Shown here: piece after piece, positions 23,780 to 32,487 of the stretch
How the letters are laid out: each line of letters starts with the position of its first letter
Position numbering within the stretch: position 1 is the first letter of the stretch
Assembly (NCBI GenBank): GCA_900540175.1
Contig: UQFG01000003.1
Location: 1-64,000, forward strand
Source of the DNA: an uncultured Mollicutes bacterium
Lineage (GTDB): Bacteria > Bacillota_I > Bacilli_A > Acholeplasmatales > Anaeroplasmataceae
DNA length: 64,000 bases
Direction of reading: 5' to 3'
The notes under the pieces: model-generated
Database searches by the model: none
Seen by the model: only the letters and a program-made list of their open reading frames with translations
What the model was told of the DNA's origin: nothing
Program-made: the position numbers and the translations under genes

Positions 23780-23797
23780 CAATCATCCGGCTTTTTC
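23771..23797 (+). terminator. Terminator of the tmk-rsmI run
   Basis: CGGATG/CATCCG hairpin with a T-run, overlapping the end of the thioredoxin-fold gene. Confidence 0.7.
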
Positions 23798-23826
23798 TTG
23801 TAATTGAGTGCCAAACGTTTTATAAT
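23798..23826 (+). promoter_or_regulatory. Promoter of the flavodiiron protein gene
   Basis: TTGTAA (23798-23803), 17-nt spacer, TATAAT (23821-23826). Confidence 0.75.
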
Positions 23827-23860
23827 AAATGAGGACATTTATGTTTAAAAGGAGAATTGT

Positions 23861-25066
23861 ATGAAAGTAATACAAAAAATAAACGAACGCATTCATTATA
23901 TCGGTGCTTCCGATCTGAAGATTTCTTTGTTTGAAAATTTGTTTCCGCTTTCTAGTGGGGTTAGTTATAATGCTTATTTGATTGTCGATGAAAAAACGGC
24001 GGTCCTAGATACGGTGGATCAGTCAGTGGGGGATGTTTTTTTTGAAAAACTGGCTGTTTCTTTGGGTGAAAAACCGTTGGATTATCTGGTGATTCACCAT
24101 TTGGAACCGGATCACAGTGCGATGATTTTGGAGTTGATTCGGCGTTATCCATCCGTTACATTGGTTGTCAATGCACAAAGTCAGAAAATGCTAAAGCAGT
24201 TTACGGACGGAGAATTGAATTGCAAGATGCAAGTCGTTCAAGAAGGCGATGTTTTGAATCTCGGATATCACCGTTTGACTTTCTTTATGGCGCCGATGGT
24301 ACACTGGCCGGAAGTAATGGTTTCTTATGATCAAACCGACCGCATTTTATTTTCGGCCGATGCATTTGGTACTTTTGGGGCCTTATGCGGCAATTTGTTT
24401 AGCGATCAACTGACGTTGGATGAGTCGTTTTATGCCGAAGCCAGACGGTATTACACCAATATTGTCGGTAAATTCGGATCGTCCGTTCAGGCTTTGTTGA
24501 ATAAAGCAAAGACCCTTTCCATCGATATGATTTGTCCGCTACACGGTCCGATTTGGCGCAATCAGTGGGAAACGTTTTTTCATAAGTACGAATTGTGGAG
24601 CACCTATGAAGCGGAAAGTTCCGATATTGTTTTGATTTATGCCTCGATTTATCAGCATACTTACCAAGCGGTCTGCGATCTTGCGGCTTTGCTTGCTATG
24701 CGCGGCGTGTGCAACATCAAAATGTACGATGTTTCCAAAACGGATGTTTCGTATTTAATTGCCGAAATCTTCCGCGTGAAAAACATAGTACTCGCCACCC
24801 CGACGTATAACGGCGGTCTGTTTCCGAAAATGGCGAATTTGTTGGAAGATATGAAAGCACTGAATGTTCAAAACAAAACCGTTGCGGTGATTGAAAACGG
24901 TACTTGGGCACCGGTGGCTTCCAAAAAAATCAACGACCAGTTAAAAGAAATGAAAAATATGACTGTTTTGAATCCGCAAATCAAGATTCGGACGGTTTTG
25001 AAAACGGAAGACAAAACACAATTGGAAGAACTTGCCGATTTGCTTTGGCAAGCGTATCAAAAGTGA
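23861..25066 (+). CDS. Flavodiiron protein (A-type flavoprotein)
   Basis: The 401-residue protein has an N-terminal beta-lactamase-like diiron domain with ligands in HLEPDHSAM, MVHWPE, SADAFG and PLHGP, then a C-terminal flavodoxin domain (from about residue 250, VLIYASIYQHTYQAV) for FMN. Flavodiiron proteins reduce O2 and/or NO to harmless products in anaerobes. No rubredoxin gene is adjacent, so the electron donor is elsewhere. It is a single-gene unit. Confidence 0.92.
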   Translation: MKVIQKINERIHYIGASDLKISLFENLFPLSSGVSYNAYLIVDEKTAVLDTVDQSVGDVFFEKLAVSLGEKPLDYLVIHHLEPDHSAMILELIRRYPSVTLVVNAQSQKMLKQFTDGELNCKMQVVQEGDVLNLGYHRLTFFMAPMVHWPEVMVSYDQTDRILFSADAFGTFGALCGNLFSDQLTLDESFYAEARRYYTNIVGKFGSSVQALLNKAKTLSIDMICPLHGPIWRNQWETFFHKYELWSTYEAESSDIVLIYASIYQHTYQAVCDLAALLAMRGVCNIKMYDVSKTDVSYLIAEIFRVKNIVLATPTYNGGLFPKMANLLEDMKALNVQNKTVAVIENGTWAPVASKKINDQLKEMKNMTVLNPQIKIRTVLKTEDKTQLEELADLLWQAYQK

Positions 25067-25082
25067 TTTTGTTTGATTTTTG

Positions 25083-25126
25083 AAAAGGTTTTTTTAAAAA
25101 AATCATTGAAAGAACCTTTTTCTTTT
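25083..25126 (+). terminator. Terminator after the flavodiiron gene
   Basis: AAAAGGTT...AACCTTTT hairpin with a T-rich tract. A TATAAT for prs follows near 25139-25144. Confidence 0.65.
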
Positions 25127-25182
25127 TCTTTTGGCTATGATATAATAAAATCAATACAAATGTATAGTTGGAGGATATCAAA

Positions 25183-26166
25183 ATGGCTATTTTATTAGGG
25201 AAAAAAGTCAAACTGTTCAGTTTGTCCGCAAATGTCGAACTGGCCGAAGAGATTGCCGAATCGGTAGGCATTCCTTTGTCGAGTTGCGATATTTTGCATT
25301 TTGCCGATGGGGAGATCAACGTTCAGATCAATGAAACGGTTCGCGGACACAATGTTTTCGTGATTCAACCCACATCCGCGCCGGTCAACGATCATTTAAT
25401 GGAACTGTTGATTATGTGCGATGCTTTGAAACGGGCATCTGCGAAAACGATCAATTTGGTCATTCCGTATTACGGATACAGTCGTCAGGATCGCAAATCC
25501 CGCAGCAGACAGCCGATTTCGGCCAAATTGGTAGCGGATCTTTTACAGGTTGCCGGTGCGGATCGGGTTATTTGCATGGATATCCATGCGGCGCAGATTC
25601 AGGGCTTTTTTGATATTCCCGTCGATAATTTTATGGGACTTCCGGTTTTGGCCAACTATTTTATTGATAAAAAATTAACGGATGTCGTTGTGGTTTCTCC
25701 GGATCACGGCGGAACGACCAGGGCTCGGGAATTCGCCAAAGTATTGGATACCACGATTGCCATCATCGACAAAAGAAGACCCGAACCGAATAAAGCGGAA
25801 GTGATGAATATCATCGGAAATGTAGCCGGCAAAACTTGTATTTTGGTCGATGATATGTGCGATACAGCCGGAACCCTGACCATTGGGGCGAAAGCTTTAA
25901 TGGATGCCGGTGCCAAAGAAGTGTATGCGGCTTGTACGCACGGTGTTTTATCCGGAGAGGCCATCAGCCGAATTGCCAATTCCTGTTTGAAAGAAATGGT
26001 TATTACCAATACGATCCGTTTGGATGAATCAAAGCGGATTGATAAAATCAACGTTTTATCGGTAGGAACGTTGTTGGGTCACGGGATTCTCAGAATTTTA
26101 TCGGATGAACCGTTATCGGGATTATTCATTTATTCTTACGATAAGTCGAAAAGAGAATTATTGTAA
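25183..26166 (+). CDS. prs: Ribose-phosphate pyrophosphokinase
   Basis: ATG 25183 after GGAGGATATCAAA. The 327-residue enzyme contains [20 protein letters not shown], the Mg/ribose-5-P region [12 protein letters not shown] and the PRPP loop [11 protein letters not shown]. It makes PRPP for nucleotide and cofactor synthesis. The stop overlaps the pth start (TAATG). Confidence 0.96.
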   Translation: MAILLGKKVKLFSLSANVELAEEIAESVGIPLSSCDILHFADGEINVQINETVRGHNVFVIQPTSAPVNDHLMELLIMCDALKRASAKTINLVIPYYGYSRQDRKSRSRQPISAKLVADLLQVAGADRVICMDIHAAQIQGFFDIPVDNFMGLPVLANYFIDKKLTDVVVVSPDHGGTTRAREFAKVLDTTIAIIDKRRPEPNKAEVMNIIGNVAGKTCILVDDMCDTAGTLTIGAKALMDAGAKEVYAACTHGVLSGEAISRIANSCLKEMVITNTIRLDESKRIDKINVLSVGTLLGHGILRILSDEPLSGLFIYSYDKSKRELL

Positions 26167-26732
26167 TGAAATTGATTGTCGGTTTGGGAAATCCCGGAAA
26201 ACAGTATGAAAATACCCACCATAACATCGGGTTTATGGCTTTGGATTATTTCGCTGCCTTGGAAGGGGTTTGTTTTAAAGTCGATTCCGCTTTGAAAGCG
26301 ATGGTTGCGACGGTGGTAATCGACGGTACCAAAGCGCTTTTGATCAAGCCGTTGACTTATATGAATCTTTCCGGTGAAAGCGTCTATGCCGTTATGAAAT
26401 ATTATAAGATCGCGCTAGAAGATCTACTGGTTATCAGTGATGATTTGGATCGTCCGACGGGCCGGATCCGCTTGCGGGAAAACGGCAGTTCCGGCGGGCA
26501 CAACGGACATAAAAGCATCATGCAGCATTTAAACAGTCAGACGTATAAACGGATTAAAATCGGGATCGGAAGAGATGAGAGAATCCCGGTTGTCGATTGG
26601 GTACTTCGTAAGAACACAAAAGAAGAGGCGGTTATCTTTGAAGAAAGTTTTAAAAAAGTAGCCTTGGCGTTGAAAGATTTTATTTTAGATGTTCCCTTTC
26701 ATCGCATTGCCTCCCTGTATTCGTCCAAATAG
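26166..26732 (+). CDS. pth: Peptidyl-tRNA hydrolase
   Basis: The 188-residue enzyme starts [23 protein letters not shown], containing the catalytic His in THHNIGF. It keeps YMNLSG, DDLDRPTG and GGHNGHKS, which bind peptidyl-tRNA. It recycles stalled peptidyl-tRNAs. prs-pth is a common pair in Bacillota. Confidence 0.96.
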   Translation: MKLIVGLGNPGKQYENTHHNIGFMALDYFAALEGVCFKVDSALKAMVATVVIDGTKALLIKPLTYMNLSGESVYAVMKYYKIALEDLLVISDDLDRPTGRIRLRENGSSGGHNGHKSIMQHLNSQTYKRIKIGIGRDERIPVVDWVLRKNTKEEAVIFEESFKKVALALKDFILDVPFHRIASLYSSK

Positions 26733-26758
26733 ACGGTAGATCGATTACCGTCTTTTTT
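26731..26758 (+). terminator. Terminator of prs-pth
   Basis: AGACGGTA/TACCGTCT with a T-run. Confidence 0.85.
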
Positions 26759-26791
26759 ATTTTCATGAGCGTTCTATTGAAACGGTTTTTC

Positions 26792-26821
26792 TTGGCAATT
26801 TAAAAAAGGATATGCTATAAT
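26792..26821 (+). promoter_or_regulatory. Promoter of the PHP phosphatase operon
   Basis: TTGGCA (26792-26797), 18-nt spacer, extended -10 TGCTATAAT (TATAAT 26816-26821). It overlaps the first in-frame ATG of the next ORF, which argues for the downstream start. Confidence 0.75.
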
Positions 26822-26840
26822 GGATGAAGAGGTGTTGAAG

Positions 26841-27668
26841 ATGATCAAGGCCAACTATCATACGCATTTGCTTTATTGCAACCATGCCAACGGGCATGCC
26901 GAAGACTATATTGAAGAAGCATTGAAACAAGGATTTACGGAACTGGGGATAACGGATCATGCGCCTGTTTTGGAATGTTTTATGACGCAAGAAGAGTATG
27001 CCCACAATTGGTGCCATCAGCCGATGAAACTCGATACCATGTTTACACGGTATTTGCCGGAGGTAAGAAAAGCCCAACAAACCTACAAACAAATCCATAT
27101 TTTAACCGGATTTGAAGTAGAGTATTTGCCCAAACACCGGTATTATATTGAAAAATTGCGTAAGGAAGTGGATTATCTAAATTTGGGAATTCATTTTTTT
27201 ACTTATCAAGGCAAATGTTTATCATCGTATTACGATGTCAACAGTCAGACGATTTACGGCTATTTGGATACGGCTGTTCAGGCGATGAATACCGGATTAT
27301 TCAACACATTGGTTCATCCGGATTTGTTTATGTTCGATTATCATGATCGGTTCGGTAATCGTTGTTTTGACGAAGACTGTCGATATGTAACCAGGAAATT
27401 ATTGGAATGTGCGATCAAAAACAATATGTATGTGGAAATCAATGCCAATGGAATCAAAAATTCTTTTGTTTATTCCGACGGAGCCGCTTGGCTATACCCC
27501 GATTTGTCGTTTTGGACGATTGCCAAAGAGTATCCGGATTTAAAGATACTGATTGGGGCAGATGCCCACGATCCAACCGATCTTGCCTCAGAAAATGTGC
27601 AAAAAGTATGTGATTTTGCCGAAAAATTAGGATTGACTATTGCTGAAAAAATGGAAATCCTTCATTAG
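26841..27668 (+). CDS. PHP-domain phosphoesterase (HisJ/histidinol-phosphatase family)
   Basis: ATG 26841 after GAGGTG is chosen because ATG 26820 lies within the -10 box. The 275-residue protein has the PHP metal-binding motifs NYHTHLLYCNHA, GITDHAP, LVHPDLFMF and GADAHDP. HisJ-type proteins hydrolyse histidinol phosphate, but no histidine biosynthesis genes are nearby, so the substrate is uncertain. A phosphodiesterase-like gene follows within 10 bp. Confidence 0.85.
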   Translation: MIKANYHTHLLYCNHANGHAEDYIEEALKQGFTELGITDHAPVLECFMTQEEYAHNWCHQPMKLDTMFTRYLPEVRKAQQTYKQIHILTGFEVEYLPKHRYYIEKLRKEVDYLNLGIHFFTYQGKCLSSYYDVNSQTIYGYLDTAVQAMNTGLFNTLVHPDLFMFDYHDRFGNRCFDEDCRYVTRKLLECAIKNNMYVEINANGIKNSFVYSDGAAWLYPDLSFWTIAKEYPDLKILIGADAHDPTDLASENVQKVCDFAEKLGLTIAEKMEILH

Positions 27669-27676
27669 GTGGTTGT

Positions 27677-28975
27677 ATGCAAAAAATTATTTTGGATGAT
27701 CAAACTCAATATTGGTATTTTCCAAAACAAGCCGATTTTTTTAAAGTTTTGACGGATAAATTAGCGGAAGGATATCAAATTCAAAAGACGATCGGATTAT
27801 GTTGTTGTTTGGTCCGTTTGGAACGAAAAATATGGCTTTCTTATAGCCAAATAGAAGGCATTCAAACAAATATCGAATCGGTTCTCAAAATGCATTTTAA
27901 AAACGAAAAAATCGTTTATCCCAACGCTTCTTGTACGATATTAAACGAGATTTCCGCTATCAAACGGTATTTTAAAAAAGAAGACAGTACGGATGATTTC
28001 GAAGGCATTCAATCGGTTGTTTTACTGATTTTAGACGGCATGGGCATGAACGTATTGGAGCAAACACTCCCAGACGATGCGTTTTTAAAGCGTCATTTGA
28101 AAAAAGCACGAACAGCGGTTTATCCTTCTACCACCGCCGCCGCGACAACATCCATTAAAAGCGGATGTTTTCCGTATCAAACGGCTTGGTTGGGTTGGGA
28201 AAATTATTTTAAAGAAGTGGATCGGTCGATTGTATTATTTACAGGTAGAGATTACCAAACGGGTGAGGATTGTGGTTTTTCGGCCTATCAAGCGCTTCCT
28301 TATACGCCGTTTTGGGCGGATTTGGATGTAAACGGAAATGGGATCGAACCGGATTTTTCCAAACCGGATCGCTGTTTTTCGGAAGTTTTGGAACAAAGTC
28401 TTGCCAAACTGGACCCAAAGAAGAAAAACGTTCAATATGTTTATTTTACTGAACCGGATGCGCTGCTTCACGAATATGGACTTCATCATCCGAAAGTGAT
28501 TGAAAAGTGTGTGGAGTTGGATCGACAAGTAGAAGAATATGCCAAGAAGTTGCCGGAAGGAACGCTTTTATGGATTAGTGCGGATCACGGACATACGGCG
28601 GTCGAACCCATCGAACTCTATCACTTTGATCTTCTTTTAAAGATGTTAAAACGCAACCCAACCAATGAAGGAAGATGTCTTTTCTTTTCGGTCATCCCGT
28701 CGCAACAAGAAGCATTTTGCAAGCTTTTCAATGATTTGTTCGGGTATGCTTATACGCTTTATTCCAAAGAAGAATTTTTAAAGAAAGAATTTTTAGGTCC
28801 GCTTGAGAATCGCCATCCGCGCCTGGATGATTTTTTAGGGGATTACATTGCGGTTGCCACCAACCACTATTATTTTAAATATGTAGAAGATAAAGATGAT
28901 TTTACATTTAAGAGTCATCATGCCGGTATAACGGCTGATGAAATGCTTGTGCCGTGGATTGTTTTTAGGAAGTGA
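27677..28975 (+). CDS. Alkaline phosphatase-superfamily hydrolase
   Basis: The 432-residue protein has an unrecognised N-terminal part of about 110 residues and then the catalytic core of nucleotide pyrophosphatase/phosphodiesterases: first metal ligand in LLILDGMG, the nucleophile threonine in YPSTTAAATTSI, and the second metal site SADHGHT. HHAG near the C-terminus supplies a further His. It is cytoplasmic by sequence. The substrate is likely a phospho- or sulfo-ester. It is co-transcribed with the PHP gene. Confidence 0.82.
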   Translation: MQKIILDDQTQYWYFPKQADFFKVLTDKLAEGYQIQKTIGLCCCLVRLERKIWLSYSQIEGIQTNIESVLKMHFKNEKIVYPNASCTILNEISAIKRYFKKEDSTDDFEGIQSVVLLILDGMGMNVLEQTLPDDAFLKRHLKKARTAVYPSTTAAATTSIKSGCFPYQTAWLGWENYFKEVDRSIVLFTGRDYQTGEDCGFSAYQALPYTPFWADLDVNGNGIEPDFSKPDRCFSEVLEQSLAKLDPKKKNVQYVYFTEPDALLHEYGLHHPKVIEKCVELDRQVEEYAKKLPEGTLLWISADHGHTAVEPIELYHFDLLLKMLKRNPTNEGRCLFFSVIPSQQEAFCKLFNDLFGYAYTLYSKEEFLKKEFLGPLENRHPRLDDFLGDYIAVATNHYYFKYVEDKDDFTFKSHHAGITADEMLVPWIVFRK

Positions 28976-28979
28976 GAAT

Positions 28980-30506
28980 GTGAAGATACAAAAAGGAGAA
29001 GTCCTTTCGGAAGGGCTTGCGGTCGGCTCGGTTCATCTGGAATTTACAAAAACGTACGATCATCATGCCGATACCATTGTAACCGAAAAGCAAAAGTTGG
29101 AAGATGCCATTGCGATGTCGCTGCAACAAATCAATCAAATGAGGCAAAACGATCCGGAAAACGAAGAATATTTGGTGATTCAAAGTCTTTTAATCGGCGA
29201 TCCGTTTTTAAAGGAAAAGGCTTTGAAAATGATAGAGGATGGGATATCGGCTTCGTTTGCGATCCAACAGATTTTAAATGATTCCATTGATTCCATCGCT
29301 CAGGCTACCAATCGGTATTTAAAAGAAAGAACGTTGGATATCCAGGACGTTATGAATCGGATTTTATCGAATTTATCGCACGATCAATACCCGGATTTGA
29401 CCAACGAACGGATTTATATCGCCAAAGAACTCCATCCGTCTTACTTGATTCAAAACCGCAATTATCTTTTGGGGGTCATTACGGAAAAAGGCGGTTATTC
29501 TTCCCATGCGGCGATTTTATGTCGGCAGTGGAACATTCCTTATATGATTTGTTCGCAATTAAGTCATTTATCACTTCGTGAAAACGATGAGGTCATTATT
29601 GACACAAGAAAAAAACATATTCTGATTGCTCCGACACAAGAAAAAAAACAAGAGTATCGCGAATGGATCGAATTGCTTTCAAAAGAAGAGTATCGGGCGA
29701 TTGCGCATCCTTCGTTTGGTTTTTTGGCAAATGTTTCTTCGAATAAAGAATTGGATAAAGTAATGGAATACGGATTTGATGGTGTCGGACTTTACCGTAC
29801 GGAAATGATTTTTATGAATACACTTCGTCCGTACACATTTGAAGAACAGTATGAAATTTACGAAGACGCCGTTTGTCGTTTACAGGGCAAACCGATTTGT
29901 TTCAGAACGTTTGATATCGGAGATGACAAGCAGTTATCGTATGTTCAGACGTATAAAAAAGGAGTCGACAACTATATTCATAATCCATTGTTGTTTAAAA
30001 CGCAAATCAAAGCGTTGTTGAAAGCCAACCGTTTCAATACGATGAAGATCATGTTTCCGATGATCACATCGTATCAGGAATTTTTGTTTTTGAAAAAGTG
30101 GGTTTTGCAGATTCAACAAGAAATGGAAGATACCGGTACCGTCTTTATCGGAATGATGCTTGAAACCAAAGAAGCATTGGAAAAAATCGAGGAATTCCAA
30201 GGGGTTGATTTTATTTCCATCGGAACAAACGATTTAACGGAAGCCATCTACCAAATCGAGCGGGACGATCAGAGGCAACAGTTGAAAAAGTATTTATCGG
30301 ATTTGGTGGAAAAGTTGAAAAAAGTCGTTTTATTCTGTCAAAAAAACAAGATCGAACTTTCAGTTTGCGGGGAGTTGGCGGCGATTCCGCAAGCGGCTAA
30401 AATGTTTTATCAAATCGGAATCAAGAATTTATCGGTCAGTCCGCAGGCCATTAAAATTCTCAATAAAGTATACAAAGATCTATACGCATCTTCGCATAGT
30501 TTATAA
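28980..30506 (+). CDS. PTS Enzyme I-like PEP phosphotransferase
   Basis: GTG 28980 lies just after the preceding stop. The 508-residue protein has the Enzyme I order: an HPr-binding/phospho-His domain with GGYSSHAAILCR (His about 185), then the PEP-binding barrel with GLYRTEMIFM, FDIGDDK, ISIGTNDLTE and the C-terminal SVCGELAA cysteine. It is about 60 residues shorter than standard PtsI. HPr and EII genes are absent from the window. It may be the general PTS enzyme or a paralog with a dedicated partner. Confidence 0.82.
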   Translation: MKIQKGEVLSEGLAVGSVHLEFTKTYDHHADTIVTEKQKLEDAIAMSLQQINQMRQNDPENEEYLVIQSLLIGDPFLKEKALKMIEDGISASFAIQQILNDSIDSIAQATNRYLKERTLDIQDVMNRILSNLSHDQYPDLTNERIYIAKELHPSYLIQNRNYLLGVITEKGGYSSHAAILCRQWNIPYMICSQLSHLSLRENDEVIIDTRKKHILIAPTQEKKQEYREWIELLSKEEYRAIAHPSFGFLANVSSNKELDKVMEYGFDGVGLYRTEMIFMNTLRPYTFEEQYEIYEDAVCRLQGKPICFRTFDIGDDKQLSYVQTYKKGVDNYIHNPLLFKTQIKALLKANRFNTMKIMFPMITSYQEFLFLKKWVLQIQQEMEDTGTVFIGMMLETKEALEKIEEFQGVDFISIGTNDLTEAIYQIERDDQRQQLKKYLSDLVEKLKKVVLFCQKNKIELSVCGELAAIPQAAKMFYQIGIKNLSVSPQAIKILNKVYKDLYASSHSL

Positions 30507-30562
30507 TCCTTCGCACATACTACAAATAACGACAACTGTCGTAGAAACGGAAGTATGTAGTG

Positions 30563-31075
30563 ATGAAAGAAACAGGGGTTGTTCGCCATTTAGATGAGTT
30601 GGGGCGAATTGTCATACCCAAAGAAATACGCAAACGCTTGAAAATCGAGAACAGCGATTTACTGGATATTTTTACCGAACAGGATAAAATCATTTTGAAA
30701 AAATATCATCCGTTTCATCAGGAAATGACGCGATTGATTGCTGTTTTGGAATCGATTAAAACCGTTTACGGATGTGATCTTGTTTTAACGGATAAAAAAT
30801 ATATCTTGGCCAATACGATGGATCCTACATTAAACGAAGAAGAAATGGATACGGATTTTTTAAATCGGATTTCTTCTTATCTTCATAAAGAAACATCTTC
30901 TTTGATGCGGCTTTCTTTAACCAAAACGTATGTCATTCCCAAGGATGTCATCATTTATCCGGTCAAGATCGGAGAAAAAGAAACCGGTTATCTTTTCGTT
31001 ATCGATTCGATGATCGGGCAACAACAAAAAAACATCGGAGCGTTGATTCTGCTTTTGATAGCCAAATTACTGTAA
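30563..31075 (+). CDS. AbrB/SpoVT-type transcriptional regulator
   Basis: The 170-residue protein begins with a swapped-hairpin AbrB domain (TGVVRHLDELGRIVIPKEIRKRLKI) followed by a GAF-like domain of about 115 residues, the architecture of SpoVT. In spore formers SpoVT adjusts sigma-G genes; outside them such proteins act as general transition regulators. A nested inverted repeat (CATAC, ACGAC/GTCGT, GTATG, about 30518-30557) sits directly before the start and may be an operator. Confidence 0.85.
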   Translation: MKETGVVRHLDELGRIVIPKEIRKRLKIENSDLLDIFTEQDKIILKKYHPFHQEMTRLIAVLESIKTVYGCDLVLTDKKYILANTMDPTLNEEEMDTDFLNRISSYLHKETSSLMRLSLTKTYVIPKDVIIYPVKIGEKETGYLFVIDSMIGQQQKNIGALILLLIAKLL

Positions 31076-31090
31076 GGGGGGAGTTTGATC

Positions 31091-31867
31091 ATGGAACTGG
31101 TCATCGGTTTATTGCTGCCGTTTTTAGGCACATCTTTTGGTGCTATGATGGTGCTGTTCATGCGCAATAAAATCAATGAAAAAGTCGAAAAGGTTTTACT
31201 TGGATTTGCCGCCGGTGTTATGATGGCGGCTTCGGTTTGGTCGTTGTTGATTCCGTCGATTGAGGAATCGGCCTCGTTGGGGAAACTGTCGTTTCTTCCG
31301 GCTGCCGTCGGTTTTTTATTGGGAGTTTTGTTTTTATTAGCTTTGGATACGTTGATTCCGCATTGGCATCTTCACGCAACCAAAGGAGAAGGATTGCCGT
31401 CGAAAATCAAAAAAACCACGAAACTGATTTTTTCGGTAACGCTTCACAATATTCCCGAAGGGATGGCCATCGGTATCGTGTTTGCCAATGCGCTTTATGC
31501 CGATCAAAGCATGACTTTATCGCAGGCGTTGATTTTGTCTATTGGAATCGCCATTCAGAATTTTCCCGAAGGGGCGATCGTTTCGATGCCGTTAAAACAG
31601 GAAGGTATCAGCAAACCCAGAGCGTTTTTATACGGTGCTTTATCGGGCATTGTCGAACCGATTGCTGCCGTCCTTACGATTTTACTGACCAAATACATTA
31701 CACCGGTTTTACCGTATTTGCTTTCATTTGCGGCCGGTGCGATGATTTACGTTATTGTAGAAGAAGTCATTCCCGATTCTCAGGATGGACCGCATTCCAA
31801 CTTGGGAACAATCGGTGTGGCGATCGGGTTTGCCTTGATGATGATTTTGGATGTGGCCCTTGGATAA
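31091..31867 (+). CDS. ZIP-family divalent metal transporter
   Basis: ATG 31091 with GGGGGGAG upstream is preferred over TTG 31085. The 258-residue membrane protein has the two ZIP signature helices, TLHNIPEGMAIGIVFANAL and QNFPEGAIVSMPL, whose His/Asn/Glu residues bind metal. It would import Zn2+ or Fe2+. The feo operon follows after a terminator-like hairpin. Confidence 0.9.
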   Translation: MELVIGLLLPFLGTSFGAMMVLFMRNKINEKVEKVLLGFAAGVMMAASVWSLLIPSIEESASLGKLSFLPAAVGFLLGVLFLLALDTLIPHWHLHATKGEGLPSKIKKTTKLIFSVTLHNIPEGMAIGIVFANALYADQSMTLSQALILSIGIAIQNFPEGAIVSMPLKQEGISKPRAFLYGALSGIVEPIAAVLTILLTKYITPVLPYLLSFAAGAMIYVIVEEVIPDSQDGPHSNLGTIGVAIGFALMMILDVALG

Positions 31868-31874
31868 AGTTAAA

Positions 31875-31911
31875 TGTCGACTGTTTTTTAAAAGAAACGG
31901 TTGACTTTTTC
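31875..31911 (+). terminator. Terminator-like hairpin after the ZIP gene
   Basis: GTCGACTGTTT/AAACGGTTGAC followed by TTTTTC. Its right arm also supplies the -35 box of the feo promoter. Confidence 0.6.
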
Positions 31912-31998
31912 TTTTAAAAGGTATATAGTAGTAATGAAGTTAACATAAACTAACTCTTTGGAGTATTTTTTTATTATCAAAGGTTAGTTAAAACTAAC
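31900..31998 (+). promoter_or_regulatory. feo promoter with repeated GTTAGTT/AACTAAC operator half-sites
   Basis: The promoter is TTGACT (31900-31905), 18-nt spacer, TATAGT (31924-31929). AACTAAC occurs at 31948-31954 and 31992-31998, and GTTAGTT at 31983-31989. The last two make a perfect 7-2-7 palindrome just before the ribosome binding site. The first and second, extended by CTTTG/CAAAG, form a long hairpin. The sequence recalls DtxR/MntR-family sites, so iron-dependent repression is likely. The regulator is not in the window. Confidence 0.65.
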
Positions 31999-32010
31999 TA
32001 GGAGGGATTT

Positions 32011-32229
32011 ATGCCACTGATTATTGCACCTGAAGAAAAAGAATTAGAAGTCATTAAAATTTTAGCCGACGACAAAATCAAAAAACATTTAGAATCGCTT
32101 GGAATTACCATTCGTTCTAAACTGAAGATTTTAAGTCGCGGTGGCGGTAGTGTCATTTGTTGCGTAAAAGAAGGACGTTTGGCACTGGATAAAAATTTAG
32201 CCACCAAAATCATTGTTGCTGCACAGTAA
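32011..32229 (+). CDS. FeoA-like small protein 1
   Basis: The 72-residue protein has an SH3-like FeoA pattern (LESLGITIRSKLKILSRGGGSVICCVKEGRLALDKNLATKIIV) that is shorter and more divergent than the next gene. AGGAGGGATTT precedes ATG. FeoA proteins bind FeoB and assist ferrous iron uptake. Two feoA genes in tandem are common in Bacillota. Confidence 0.82.
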   Translation: MPLIIAPEEKELEVIKILADDKIKKHLESLGITIRSKLKILSRGGGSVICCVKEGRLALDKNLATKIIVAAQ

Positions 32230-32244
32230 GAGAGGAGAGGTTGT

Positions 32245-32487
32245 ATGCTTAAAAAAATGGATGAAATGGAAATCGGTTCATCCGGAATCATCAAAAATAT
32301 TTTAGGGGAGGGACGCATCCGAAGAAGGTTGTTTGATATGGGGATTACACCGGGAGCGGAAGTATTCTTACGAAAAAAAGCGCCGCTCGGTGATCCGATT
32401 GAAATTACGATTCGCGGGTATGAACTGACATTGCGAAAAAACGAAGCGAATTTAGTCGTCTTGGAAATGAAGGAGGCGGGAAAATGA
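32245..32487 (+). CDS. feoA: FeoA ferrous iron transport protein 2
   Basis: The 80-residue protein is a standard FeoA: GEGRIRRRLFDMGITPGAEVFLRKKAPLGDPIEITIRGYELTLRKNEA. AGAGAGGAGAGG precedes it. It overlaps feoB by 4 bp. Confidence 0.93.
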   Translation: MLKKMDEMEIGSSGIIKNILGEGRIRRRLFDMGITPGAEVFLRKKAPLGDPIEITIRGYELTLRKNEANLVVLEMKEAGK

